Shown piece by piece: positions 1 to 11,559 of a DNA stretch of 64,000 bases. Source of the DNA: Trichopria drosophilae (Eukaryota > Arthropoda > Insecta > Hymenoptera > Diapriidae). A program made the position numbers and the translations under genes. The stretch is taken from contig CM059587.1 in assembly GCA_030407085.1 (NCBI GenBank), forward strand, positions 35,189,001 to 35,253,000. The letters are read 5' to 3'. The notes beneath the pieces are model-generated. The model did not search any database. It saw nothing but the letters and a program-made list of their open reading frames with translations, and was not told where the DNA came from. Numbering within the stretch: position 1 is the stretch's first letter; each line of letters begins with the position of its first letter.

Positions 1-365
1 TTGGAATTGCTGATTGACAATAAGCTGTTCTCAGAATTTCGAAATTCACTATGCCAGATTTTAGAAAATACTATTTGTAATTCGCTATAGATGTAAACAT
101 ATAATAAAATAACTAGAGCATATTTCAATATCCTAAATTCTACTTTCCATTTCAAATCTACGGAATGTAAATAAATCACCACAAAATATTCATTATACCT
201 ATATAAAAGTAAATTTCTTCGTTTTTTATTTGTTACTATATACGGTAAGTAGCAACCGAGTTATAGACATTCGAGAATTTTCAGTTTTTTAAAAATCGGA
301 ATGCATCTGTAAAAATTCACGAACAAAATCGATGGTGGTCGAATTTAAAAGAGGCGACCCAAATA
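1..365. other. AT-rich stretch without recognised feature
   Basis: I see no open frame of useful length, no inverted repeat and no RNA-like structure in this AT-rich stretch. Confidence 0.5.
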
Positions 366-1208
366 TTAAACCATTAACGTCCAAGAGAACTTTTTCTTTT
401 ATTTTCGTGATTACTTTGGTAATGAATCGATTTCAATGTACCTTCATTCTTCAAGTTATTTAGGTCGCTCTTCACATTTTCCAGGGTCAAAATTTACTTT
501 TGGGTAACAGAAATTCCAATACGGCACCTATATTGAAAAAAATTGCCAACAAATTTGGAAAATTTTTTTTAACCAGTAGGACATTGGGATTCGATTAAAA
601 ATGTGCACGATGGTGCAGGAATACTTGAATTTTAAGAAAATATTTCAATGTTTTGCATCACTTTACTTTAGCATCCTCAAAATGGCGTCCACAATAAAAA
701 TTTATTTCAAAAAATTCCGGACGCTGTAACTGCTTTTCCAGAAAATAGTAAGTATGAAAAGTTTTGAATTCATCGCGACATGCAATCGAAATTTTAACAA
801 GTTTTGTACTCATATTTTTCAAAAAATTTCAAAAAATCTTCAAGAAATGATATATTTTGTGATAAATTGTCGGTAACTTGTGAAAAAATGTCAGGAATAA
901 CAATTACTTAGCAGAAGCAAAAATCACGGAAAAGACTAGAATTTTTTGAAATTTTTCACAAAACCATAAAAAAATTGCATTATACTTCTCGATGAATTCT
1001 AAGAACTTTTAATTCTTACTGTTTTTTTGGAGAAGCTCATAGTTTTCGAGTTACAGCATCCGGAAATTTTTAAAATAAATTTTCATTTTCAACGGCATTT
1101 TAAGAGCGATAATATGAAGTGGCGTGAAGTGGAATCACATTGAAATTGTTCAAAGAAAACAAATGAAAGAAAGACAAATTTATGAATTTTTGAGCGTTAA
1201 TGGGTTAA
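366..1208. mobile_element. TTAA-bounded non-autonomous element, family P1 copy 1
   Basis: The segment is bounded by TTAA at 366-369 and 1205-1208. The left end reads ACCATTAACGTCC and the right end, reverse-complemented, reads CCCATTAACGCTC. Inside is a second inverted repeat: roughly 664-740 pairs with 1045-1120, around the words GGACGCTGTAACT and AGTTACAGCATCC. It shares long stretches with 7837-8769, including GGTCGCTCTTCA and AATTCCAATANGGC. TTAA target sites and a CC-rich start are typical of piggyBac-type transposons. There is no transposase frame, so this is a MITE-like derivative. Confidence 0.7.
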
Positions 1209-4200
1209 TATGGCTTGTGCGTTTTTCCATGCATACAATACCCACGTATGTTACTTTGCAAATGAGTAATTTACATGTTGCCCAAGATGGAAACGTAGAG
1301 AATCTAAAACTTTGTGTATATTTTTAAATTCATGGAGCAATCTAAGCAATTCAATTACTTTTAATTGTCCAATAAGACTGCCTAAAAAATCATATAAAAA
1401 GTACACAATACTAGACAAATGTCCAAAAAAACAGCCTCGAATTTCTACTAGGGAATACCCAATAGGCAACAATCGTTTTTACCCATAATGCATACGTTAT
1501 AACCTATAAAGGTGACTTGTGTGCAAGTATCAAGTAATTTTGCACATGCCTTTAGATAATATGCTCTTGGAACATGTGAAAGGAAAATACTGGTCCCCTT
1601 AAGTAAAACACGCGATCGTGTAAAATTCCTGCATGTGTACACACTGTGCTTAAGAGTCAGTAAGTGTTGTTATACTCATCGTACATTATGTAAATCTCTT
1701 ACCTACATGCGGGTTCACCGTTGTGTGTATTTATGTGACGATGTGCACAAACACAAACGTTATTCGTCCTACTGATTATAAGTGTTTCATAGAATGCTGC
1801 TTCCTCTTATGCGGGAAAAAATGGACGAACAGCCAAGAGTTCCTCCCGCGTGAATTACTCGCCTGTACAGTGACTAATTGTTTACGCATAAAAAGAATTC
1901 GATATTATATGCATTTCTAAAATGTACGTTGAATTATATGTTTGCAGTAAATATTTGTCAAAATACATGTCATTAAAGTTATTCCACATATTTCAGTAGG
2001 CGGAACATTATTGCGTGGTGATGGCGATGATGATATAGCTGATGTCTGTTAAATTCTCTGAATTTTCTCGATAATGACAACAATTGTGGAATTATTGTTA
2101 CATCACACGATTGCAAAGCGTTACGCGTCGCGGCGAAAGACACGCAATTTCGAGTTTATGCGCATTTTTTTTCTTCGGAAAAGACACCTTTTCGATGAAT
2201 TATTGCGATACACGTAATTATGGAGTTGCTCATTACAGTTGTGAAATGATAATTACACGCGACAATACGGCAAATGAAGTTCCATAGAAAATAGAGATAA
2301 AAAGCACGGGAGAAGGAAAATGTGGGCCGTACATTTTGAGGTTATGTTGAAACATAGAGCAGCGGCGCGAAACGTTTTAGGAACTTGTTTTTTATTTGTA
2401 TCGCATCACGTGCATCAGATCGATTAAAAAGTACCTGGAAAAACACTGCACCTCTGAATTTTTCTAAAAAAATTATATTTTAATAAACAACTACCTGTTT
2501 TCATATTCCAGGGAAAATTTATAATTGTATGAACATATTTTACAGTTTTCATCAACAATTGTTTTTGTAATACCTGCAGGGACTAAAATATATTATATTT
2601 TTTTAATTAAATCTGATTTCAGGTATCCCGTATGCGAAGGGAAATTTGCATTTAAATAATTAATATTTGTACTTCAAGGTTCAGCTGCGATCCGGCCAGG
2701 TGTGTAGGACTTCTTCACGGAAGTTTTCCTCCGCAGCTTTCAACGCTCTTAATATGGCTCTCGGCCGAATCCATAGAATGCTTTTGGTCACCCCTCGTAC
2801 AGAACTAAAAGCGTGCATTCATTTTCCGGAAAGTATTACTCTGATGGACACCTGGACATAAAATTAACATTTGGCGCTGCTACTTAATCAAACAATGGAT
2901 GCTTCGTAGACGCATGACAGTTGCACCTGGAAAATGATTTTGGATAAGAATAAATTGATTTATATGTTTCATTTTTCATTGCAGTTTTTGGAAGCTCCGA
3001 TTTAAACGCATCTATATCCTAATTTGTATTTTACTGAATATATTATTTGAATTATACAGAAATTTAAAACAAAGTTGAATTTGATGATCCGAAGACGTTT
3101 TTGAAAATAACGTATCGTTTTCTCAAACATGGAGTGACATTAACGAGAGGATGAACATGCGGGCAAAAAGGAGACCCGTATTGAGGTTTGGAATACAACG
3201 GGAAACAGTATCTCAGAGATAGGGCAGTCTGCGACATCTGACCTGACCTCGAAAGTTCTTGTGTTTACATATTTCAATGAAACAAGATATAATCGGATAA
3301 AATGTTTGTCCAATGTGTTCCAAAATTTAATGGCCTTGAACTATTGGCGCCGAGTTTCGTTAGGGAGAATAGATCAATTTATTCCATTATGCGGCAATCT
3401 TGTCAACCAACTTAGACCATACCCGACATAAGAAAAACAAATAAAACTCAACGAGTAAAACGTTAAGTTCCGGAGTTATTCTTATCTTGGATAATTCTTG
3501 TACGGGACAGAAGAGCAGAACTAAGAATTTGTGAACTCCTTGTTCAGGAACCATTTTCCAGCAGCATGAAAAAGAAAAATTTACCTTGGCTACTATTCGC
3601 ATGTAGTTAATTTCAGTGTTTGTGATTGAAATGAGTAGTGTTGGTAAATAAAGAGCTCGTAAACGATTTAAATGTACCTAAATTTTAACACTTCGTATTA
3701 AAACAAATTAATGTAAAAATTGATGCAAAACAGTTTACGTTCCCGTTAGTATAAACATGGTTAAAAAATATAGCAGTATTTCATTAGAGTTTTGATTCGA
3801 TAGGAAAAGTATTCATGATTCTACTCTAAATATATGATTGGAGATTACTCACAACAAAAAAGCATAAAATATGCCCTTACGATTTAAATATATATGATTA
3901 GATTACTCAGTACAAAAAAAAACACTTTACAAGAATATCATATATATTGATATCATTCCTGAGTATTTTGCACGGAAAACAAAAATAATCATTAAAGTTC
4001 TTTTTAAAAATAGTACTTTAGATCCTAGGCCGTAAAGTTGAATTTTTGCGGACCGAATGTTACGAGGGGAAGCCGGTCCGAAGGACCTCTTAAACTCCAA
4101 AACCTTACGTACAAGGAGTGAAGACTATTTTTTATGTATACTGTTCGGAAAGTAGGCACTTTACGGACGCTTTGTAGAACGTAACGTCCGGAGACCAGTC

Positions 4201-4225
4201 CGTAAGATTGCATTTTAAGAAAATT
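1209..4225. other. AT-rich non-coding stretch
   Basis: No gene is supported. Frames here are short, start in random context and lack splice or domain support. A patch at about 2670-2860 is richer in G+C and open for 64 codons on the plus strand, but its translation resembles nothing I know. Positions 4020-4215 contain loosely repeated CCGGTCCG/CGTCCGGA words. I see nothing else. Confidence 0.5.
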
Positions 4226-5002
4226 GATTTTTTGTAGACTAACTACAGTAATTATTGTGACTTTGCGAGGCTATCTACCCTGGAATAAAATTTTATCGAA
4301 CCAAAAGAAATAACGGTCGGGGAACAAAGTTCCGAAAATCAACACACCGAAAGGCGAAAATTTCGATATAGCATGGCTCCAGCGTGATTTTATTCACTTT
4401 GTCGTTGAAAATTTGACAAAAAGAAAACTAATTAAAATACCTTGCTCTCACGCAATATCGAAATTTTAGCCTTTCGGTGTTTTGATTTTCGGAACTTTGT
4501 TCCTCGGCCGAAATAACCGATGAAAAGTGTATGCTTTTTCAAGCTCTTCAACTTTCTTATATATACAATTTCACTATAACTATTGAGAAAAAAAGTTAGA
4601 GGAGAGAAACCAGAAAAATGAACATTTTTTTCTTGTTCTGTCGGTTCTAAGATGAGAAATGATTCTATCGTTAAATTTTTCAGTTCATTGGTTGCCAGGC
4701 AAAAAAGCAATGGTAAAAAAGTTGTCATCCAGTACATTTTGAGTTTAAAACTATTTGGTGTAAACATAAAGTTAGTGTAACGCTTTAGGAATACAAACTG
4801 TACTTGTTAGAACCGATAAAAGAAGAAAAACTCATATTCCTGCAGGTTCTGTAATATTTTTTTTCAAAATTGCATATATATAGAAAAGTTGTAGAGTTTG
4901 AGAATACCTACAATTTTCATCCGGTATTATTCTGTTTTCATAAAATTTAAGACCGGTAGAACTTTGCAAAGTCATAACAATCACGGCAGACTAAAAAAAA
5001 TC
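4226..5002. mobile_element. Foldback element interrupted by a later insertion
   Basis: The left arm from 4226 (starting GATTTTTTGTAGAC) pairs with the right arm ending at 5002. Pairing runs through GACTTTGC, TCTACC and AAATTTTAT words. The right arm continues unbroken from 5002 back to about 4863. The left arm is split: 4226-4314 pairs with the outer part and 4510-4575 with the inner part, so a block at 4315-4509 has been inserted. Arms are roughly 70% alike by eye. No transposase is present. Confidence 0.7.
4315..4509. mobile_element. 195-bp hAT-type MITE nested in foldback element
   Basis: Near-perfect inverted arms of about 55 bases (4315-4370 and 4455-4509) begin GGTCGGGGAACAAAGTTCC on the left and GGCCGAGGAACAAAGTTCC on the reverse-complemented right. 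The octamer GAAATAAC stands directly on both sides, at 4307-4314 and 4510-4517. An 8-base target duplication is characteristic of hAT transposons. Removing one octamer and the element restores pairing of the host foldback arm. Confidence 0.75.
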
Positions 5003-5574
5003 GCTTTAAAAATTACGATTATTTCAATTTTCTGTTCAAAATACTCTGAAATGTTTACAGTATTAAACTAAAAAAGAAAAATCCTTTTAAGTGGATTATT
5101 TATTTATCCATGGTTCAAGTCGATCGTTGGTATGGTAAATAACATAATTATGATGAAATATAAAAATTGACATTCTAGTGAACAAAAACAAAAAAAAATC
5201 ACAAATAGAATGCATTGTTAAGATAATTTGGAAGTACTTATATATAGTAATTTTCTTGTGGTTGTCAAAAATAGTGATTTCTGTTATATGATTGTCGCAA
5301 TAAATCTAGAAAATATTCTTATAACTAAACCCTTAGTTCCGACAGCTATTTTAAGGCCTTTTCCGACCACTACCTGAGTCAAATATGTCCTGCTATTTAA
5401 AAATGCTTACAGTTGTGCAATTTATAAAGTAACATTTTGAATTTTTTCTTGGTCGAAAACGACCCATGTGTCGAGATTAAGGGTTAATAACATTGAATTT
5501 TATTTAATTATATACAAATCGACGTTAAACCATATCGACAGTTAGAACGCATGTTTTTTCATTCACGGAAAACG

Positions 5575-5990
5575 CTGAAACTTTTATGTTACCGAAGTAA
5601 CGGAATTTTACTAAAACCTGTAACAGAGAGACAATTTATGAGAAAATTACGAAATTTGTAACAGAAATATGAATATGTATCAGCGACCGAAGGTGAAGTT
5701 AGTTTCGTTTGTCGTCGCCAGGGGCAAACGCGACGTTAGCATCCGCACAAGACGCGCCCGTAATTCCTGTAGTAGAAGTTGGATTTTGATTCCAGTACAA
5801 CGAATTCCTTAATCTAGCTTCAATGCATAAAATATGTCATATACGAATATGTATAGCTTAAAATCATTATGATGTTGATACTTTTGAGTACAATGACAAT
5901 ATATGCATATTTTATTGTATGCTGGAAATTTTTGTGCTAGTGTGAGTTCAATAAATTTGATGTTTTATAGATTTATTTCATGAACTACAA
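5575..5990 (+). repeat. Dispersed repeat family A, long copy 1
   Basis: This copy opens with TTTATGTTACCGAAGTAACG and GGAATTTTACTAAAACCTG. A core with GTCGTCGCCAGGGGC and GCGACGTTAGCATCC follows, then GATTCCTGTAGTAGAAGTTG-type sequence. The same order occurs at 19815-20215 and at 39367-39680, and in reverse orientation at 53038-53224. There are no clear terminal inverted repeats and no coding capacity. Confidence 0.65.
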
Positions 5991-7836
5991 TTACTAAGAA
6001 TTTACGTACATATCAAACGTGTTGACAAATTATTTAATCGAGTCAACAAATTTTGTTATTCACCTTACACATTTCTGTTATTGTAATTAAAAATCGCTCG
6101 ATTTTATTTCAGGAAATTATGAAACTGTAATCGTAAAAAGCTGCAGTTACATATTTCAAAAAATTCCTACAGAAATGTTTAACAGTGTTAGTATGGTTCC
6201 AGGAAACAGTAAGCTGTACAAAAATATATTTAATTTTATAAAAAGTCATTAAAGTTGATAAAGTAAGTTCTGTTTTATTCTACTGAAATTCATACTGCAT
6301 AAGCGTATTCATGAAAATGTTGTCAACTTCTCATATGTAATATTTTTCTCAAAATATTCATTATCCAATCCATACAAGTCTTCCGAGATAACAGAGTCGC
6401 CGATAGTGTTTATCCGTAGCAAACGTGTAAATAATAAAGTCACAACTGCTCCAAATTATCTGTAGAATATGTTGGTTTTTATTTTTTGTAAAGAATCTCG
6501 AAAACGAAATAAATTAATTTATTAACCTAAAAGATTGTAATAAAAGAAATATAATCATATTAACTATGTACTTTTGATCTCTTGATATACTTTGACTTCT
6601 TAGTTGATGAGATTATCCTTTTTTGTAAATTTTCGCCTAGCTTATGTGAACTCTGATAAAGTTTCGCAATTCTTTGCTCCTTTCAACGAAGGAAACATTA
6701 ACAAACAATTGGCAGGTTCTCGAATAAGTCGAATTTAGGTTTATTTTTTTATCGTATACTTTTATTGAGAATCAGCCAATTATCGATTTCTTAACCAGCG
6801 ATCCCAAGAACCCCCGCGGGAAAGAGTTTCATGCGAATTCGATGGAAAAAAATATATCATCCACATTAGATCGGTTATTTTATATATTTCATTTTTTTTT
6901 AAACGATTGCTTTCAAAGGAAAGTCCTTTTTTCGTACTTCATTTTATAATCATCTCCTTCTTCAAAATTGGTATAACTTTAAAAACTGATAAATTAAATT
7001 TGAGATGTCTGCTTGTGTCTGCCTAGTTGGGAAATCGAGATGGCGATAATGTTACATGCAACTAAGATTATCCTTCATTTACGCTCCGTTGAAGTTACGA
7101 AAAAAATTTCTTTTTTGTAGAAAATTTCATGATCTACAAATTTTTTCGGAAACACTTTTCAATCAGATTTCTATTTCCAAAAATAAATTCAAAAAATAAC
7201 GCATTTTTATATCGTTTGACCTTGGTGCCAATTGTTACTGTGATATTCGTTTTTAGCGCACCAAATGACGTCAGTAAACGGAGTTTCAAAGAGTTTGAAG
7301 GTATGGATCTTTCGCAAATACGATCAGAAATCTCATCCAAAGTACAAAAATACTTCTTCTTCCACAAATTTCAATATTTTTCGATGGCTCTTTTTTTATT
7401 TTATTTCTCAAAACTTCAGGAAGAAATAAGGATATGGAATTTGGAAAATTTTAATTTTGTGAAAAGTTGCAGTGTCAAAATTGCTGAACAAAGAATTTTG
7501 TTTTCTTTTTCTCGTTATTTATAATTCAAAATAGTGTCAGAAAAAAAATATTACGAATTTTTTTAATTATGAATTGACATAGCTGACATATTCATAATTA
7601 GCAGCCAAAAATACAACAGAAATGTTATGCAATTAATTTTTTAGGTTAGGTGCTCTTCTTACTCAGGTTTCTGGGCAAAAAGGTCGATCTCATTTTGTTA
7701 GTTATTTTCATTCATTTACACATTTACTAAATGTATGAAAATCATAATCGTGCCTTGACAAAAACTTCCATAACTCAATGAAAAAAAATCGTATCGGAAT
7801 GACTAAAAAAGCATTTTAAAGCTGATGAATAGCACT
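5991..7836. other. AT-rich non-coding stretch
   Basis: No feature is supported. A 131-codon plus-strand frame at 7129-7524 is rich in F, K, I and S, as random AT-rich sequence would be, has no domain, and is matched by an antisense frame over part of its length. Confidence 0.5.
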
Positions 7837-8769
7837 TTAACCCATTAACGCCTGAAATGGCATTTTTATACCTCATTTTCAATCAAGTATTTCGTATCAA
7901 AATCGAAGTTGAAAACAATTGAAAAATACCTATATCCTATTGTTTTCGAGGTCGCTCTTCAAGATTCCGAGGTCAAAATTGAGTTTCAGCCATCAGGAAT
8001 TCCAATATGGCGCCGAAAAAACTTGATGTATTCACTTATGAATTCTACGAGTTTTTGTTCTTCGCAATTTTGTCCAAAAGTTGATAGTTTTTTGGGTAAA
8101 AAATCCTAAACTATGATATTTGAAATTCATTTCCTCGAAAACTATCAACTTTTCGAAAAAATTGCAAAGAACAAATAATTCTTAGAATTCATCAGAGAAT
8201 ACACTAAATTTTTTTCAGAATTTTTTGTAAATAAATTACAATTTTGAAAAAAATATTGAATAAAATGTCTCAAAATGTCATCAAAAAATTTTGAAAAAAT
8301 TCCACTATATCGCTTGATGAATTTTAAGAACTTTTCATTCTAGGCATTTTTTTAAAGTTCGTAGTTTTTGAGTTAGAGCGTCCAGAAATTTCTCAAAGAA
8401 ATTTTCATTGTTGACGCGATTTTGAGGTCGTTAGAATGATGTAGGGTATAAAAGTAAAATTTTTTCTTAAAATTCAACTATTTTATGCGCCATTATGCGA
8501 GGTTTCAATAACATTCCAATATTCTAATAGCTCGAAAAAAATTGATAAGAATAAAAAATTCCCAATTTTTTGGAAATTTTTTTCATATTCGGCGTCATAT
8601 TGGAATTTCTGATGGCTGAAACTCAATTTTGACCTCGGAATCTTGAAGAACGACCTCAAAAACAGTAGGATACATACCTCTCAATTGTTTTCAACTTTGA
8701 TTTTGATACGAAATACTTGATTGAAAATGAAGTATAAAAATTGTCATTTCAGGCGTTATAATGGGTTGA
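7837..8769. mobile_element. TTAA-type non-autonomous element, family P1 copy 2
   Basis: TTAA at 7837-7840 is followed by CCCATTAACGCCTGAAATG. The right end, reverse-complemented, reads CCCATTATAACGCCTGAAAT and is flanked by TTGA at 8766-8769, a one-base decay of TTAA. Subterminal arms of about 170 bases are inverted copies, carrying GAGGTCGCTCTTCAAGATTC and CCATCAGGAATTCCAATATG on the left. A central hairpin pairs about 8055-8085 with 8138-8170. Sequence at 8378-8450 matches 1046-1125 of the element at 366-1208, so they are one family. Confidence 0.75.
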
Positions 8770-8962
8770 CATGGTTTTTGCCAAATTTCGAACAAAAAAT
8801 TTTGTTCTGTCACAAAAACTTACTGAAAATGGGCAAAAACCGTGTTTTTTTGCACTTTTAGGTTAGGATATCTCAAAATCTTGACGTGATAGAACAATTT
8901 TGCGCCCTGATTTGTATTCAACACATCGAAAACCTTCGGAAAAGTATACTCCGGTTTCTGGG

Positions 8963-9640
8963 TATAAATTTTGTTGACCTGTGTTATCAGTGGTATTTTT
9001 GTGTTCTACGATTTTCGTGGTAAATTTACATCAACATTTTTTACAGTGTATGGTTGATGCGAAGAGAACAAATTGTTATGTGCAAATCTACAACATTTTT
9101 TACAGTGTATATGGCAACTCGATCGAATCGCATCGTTTCAAATTTTCCCGCGTCTCGACAACGCCGTCACGCGGTGGAATGAAGAAACATGGCGTCATTT
9201 TTTCGCGAAAATTTCGCGAAAGACGCGCGAAACGACGACTGGCAGTCGCAGTTGCGACTCGCGCATCGCGGCGACCTTCTGCAGATCCTTAATCACAGCG
9301 GACGCCGCTGAACTGCGCTGAACAATCGCAAATGTTGGAGTTCGGGTTCATTATTTTTCTCGAAAAACAAAAATAAATCAACTCTGCTTTTTCGTGGTAC
9401 ATAAAAATCGTGGTCCCACAGAAAGTGACGCTTATGGACGCACGAGAAGGAATTCGGCTGGAGCATTCCTTTCCTTCTTCACCGACTGCGACGAAGCTTC
9501 GTTACCGCGATGCGTTTGTGACGCGTCGTTTTCCTTTTTCTTCAACCGAACCTCTCCACCCAGTGAATCGAAAACGGTAAGTGGAATTCGCAACGGTTCT
9601 CCGCTTCCACCGATTTTCGTCTCCAAAATTTGGAAAATCT
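8963..9640 (+). promoter_or_regulatory. Possible core promoter, CpG-rich patch and splice donor
   Basis: A TATAAATT at 8963-8970 lies 26 bases upstream of a TCAGT initiator-like word (A at 8989). The following sequence, especially 9110-9640, is clearly richer in CpG than its surroundings. A good splice donor, ACG|GTAAGTG, occurs at 9576/9577. Together this could be an untranslated first exon of about 590 bases. The open frames through it overlap on both strands, and some lack an ATG, so I do not call coding sequence. Chance occurrence of each element is possible. Confidence 0.2.
9032..9110 (+). repeat. 20-bp direct repeat
   Basis: CAACATTTTTTACAGTGTAT occurs at 9032-9051 and again, identical, at 9091-9110. 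The start-to-start distance is 59 bases. The intervening sequence is not obviously duplicated. Confidence 0.8.
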
Positions 9641-11288
9641 TGTTACCAGTGTCCAGTAAACTTAACGTTGTAGTTCAATAACAATAAAACAATATTTTTG
9701 ACATTTAAGTAGTCGTCCAATAAACTTTTATAGAGCTCGCTCTTCGAGTATTCGGTTGAAGGAATTTGACTTCGGTGTCGTTTGGATCTTCGATAACATT
9801 GTTTGCATGTTTTGCACGTTTCGATCACTTAGTAATCTGTAAACTGATGTACTCTGCGATCAACATCTCACTAGTAAAACATCGATCGACTTAAGTTACT
9901 TTTGCATGTTTTATCTCTTATTGTCGCTCCGATTTTCAATTTACATTAACTAATAAAAGAGTATTGAATCGATGGATCAATCATTAAGGATCGTAATGAA
10001 ACTCAAGTATTGTATAACTTGGAAAAGAACCTCTTGCGAATTTAGGTTCAAATCGTATATCTTACGCTTTGCGTAATAGCTGGTATTTAAATCGTGATTC
10101 GGAATATAAAATTTAGATATATAAAATAACATAGCAGATACTATTGCGATGCAAACTTAAAATCTTATGAATGTAAGAATCCAAGACATAATGTTTTGGA
10201 GGTTATATCGTGCAGTGCGTTTTCATTGATTTTCCTTTCTGTATTCTACATTGATAAGGAACGATATATCAATAAGCTCAAAATATAGTTCTCTAATAGT
10301 ATATACATAAAACGAGTAATATTAGTGTTTATAATATAGTAAGTGACATTGATACAAACTATGCAGAAAATAACGTAATCACGTGCGCGATTATTTCAAG
10401 CGGAAGAAGATAATAATTATAATTTGCTTCCTTATTGTTGACTTTTTTAAAAATAAATTTGTCATTGAGTTTATCATCAGAAACTGTCGAAGTAAATATT
10501 GTTAAATTTATTTCAAAACTTGTATAAGTAACTCTTACAGAATGTGTAAAGACTAAACAGAACTTCTTTACTTTTATCAGTTCAATTAAAAATGAGTAAA
10601 GCCCTGTTATCTTGATATCAATAATTAATTAATTCACCGATGATGAACTTCGTTATCTCAAATTTATAGAGCTGTATAAAAAGTTGAAATTTAAAATTCA
10701 ATCAAATAAATTGCAATGTGTCTTATATTCGCTGTCAAATTTTGGATCAACTCCAATCTAATTATCAAGTTTTAGAAATTAAGATATCTTTCAAGAACGA
10801 AAATTATTAAAGACTTCTGTAATTAGTCTTAATTAACACATTTCATTAATTGACGTAGACAGCTACAATATTTTTAATACGGAGTAATTTAGCACATTAA
10901 GAGAAAACTGCATGCATAGATTGTATTTAATACTTAAAATTTAGAAAACTTGATTAATTAGATGTCATACATAAGTTTTATTTTCAAGGTACTAAAATAT
11001 TTACTTGCAAACAAAAACAAATACTAATCCAATTCTTAGATTTCTACTTTTCGACAAACCTTGTACTTAATGAATGTACACGAACACCATAATCACTAAT
11101 TCCTGTATATAATAAATCTCATTAAAGTGTTGTGAAGGTTACATGTCTAATCAACACAAAACAAACTCAACATACAAATTCAACAGTTTCAGACTTAACA
11201 GTTAATTAAATCGACAAATAGTACAAATAGTATAAAAAATAAAAGTATCAAACATTCCATTACAACAACAATAAATGTAAATAGTTCG
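9641..11288. other. AT-rich non-coding stretch
   Basis: No gene, inverted repeat or RNA-like structure is recognised here. It is very AT-rich. Confidence 0.5.
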
Positions 11289-11559
11289 AACCTAACCCTA
11301 ACCCAACCTAACCTAACCTAATTTAGTTTGAACCGAAAGTAACCTAACCTAACCTAATTTAGTTTGAACCGAACCTAACCTAACCTAACCTAATTTACTT
11401 TAAAGCTAACCTAACCTAACCTAATTTACTTTGAACCGAACCTAACCTAGCCTAATTTATTTTGAACCGAACCTAACCTAATTTAGTTTGAACCTAACCT
11501 AACCTAACCTAATTTAATTTAGTTTGAACCGAACCTAACCTAACCTAACCTAATTTAAT
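11289..11559 (-). repeat. Interstitial telomere-like CCTAA array with higher-order unit
   Basis: Runs of two to four CCTAA units (TTAGG on the minus strand, the common insect telomere repeat) alternate with a spacer close to TTTAGTTTGAACCGAA. About seven such compound units of roughly 30-45 bases are present, with single-base variants such as TTTACTTT and CCTAGCC. This is a tandem array built on telomere-type sequence, not a chromosome end, because ordinary AT-rich DNA continues on both sides. Confidence 0.85.

Noticed and set aside
4432..4767. Minus-strand 111-codon frame
   Set aside because: It crosses the border between the nested MITE and the host foldback, so it is a chance frame in mobile DNA.
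7129..7524. Plus-strand 131-codon frame
   Set aside because: It has AT-driven residue content, no domain, and an antisense frame open over the same part.
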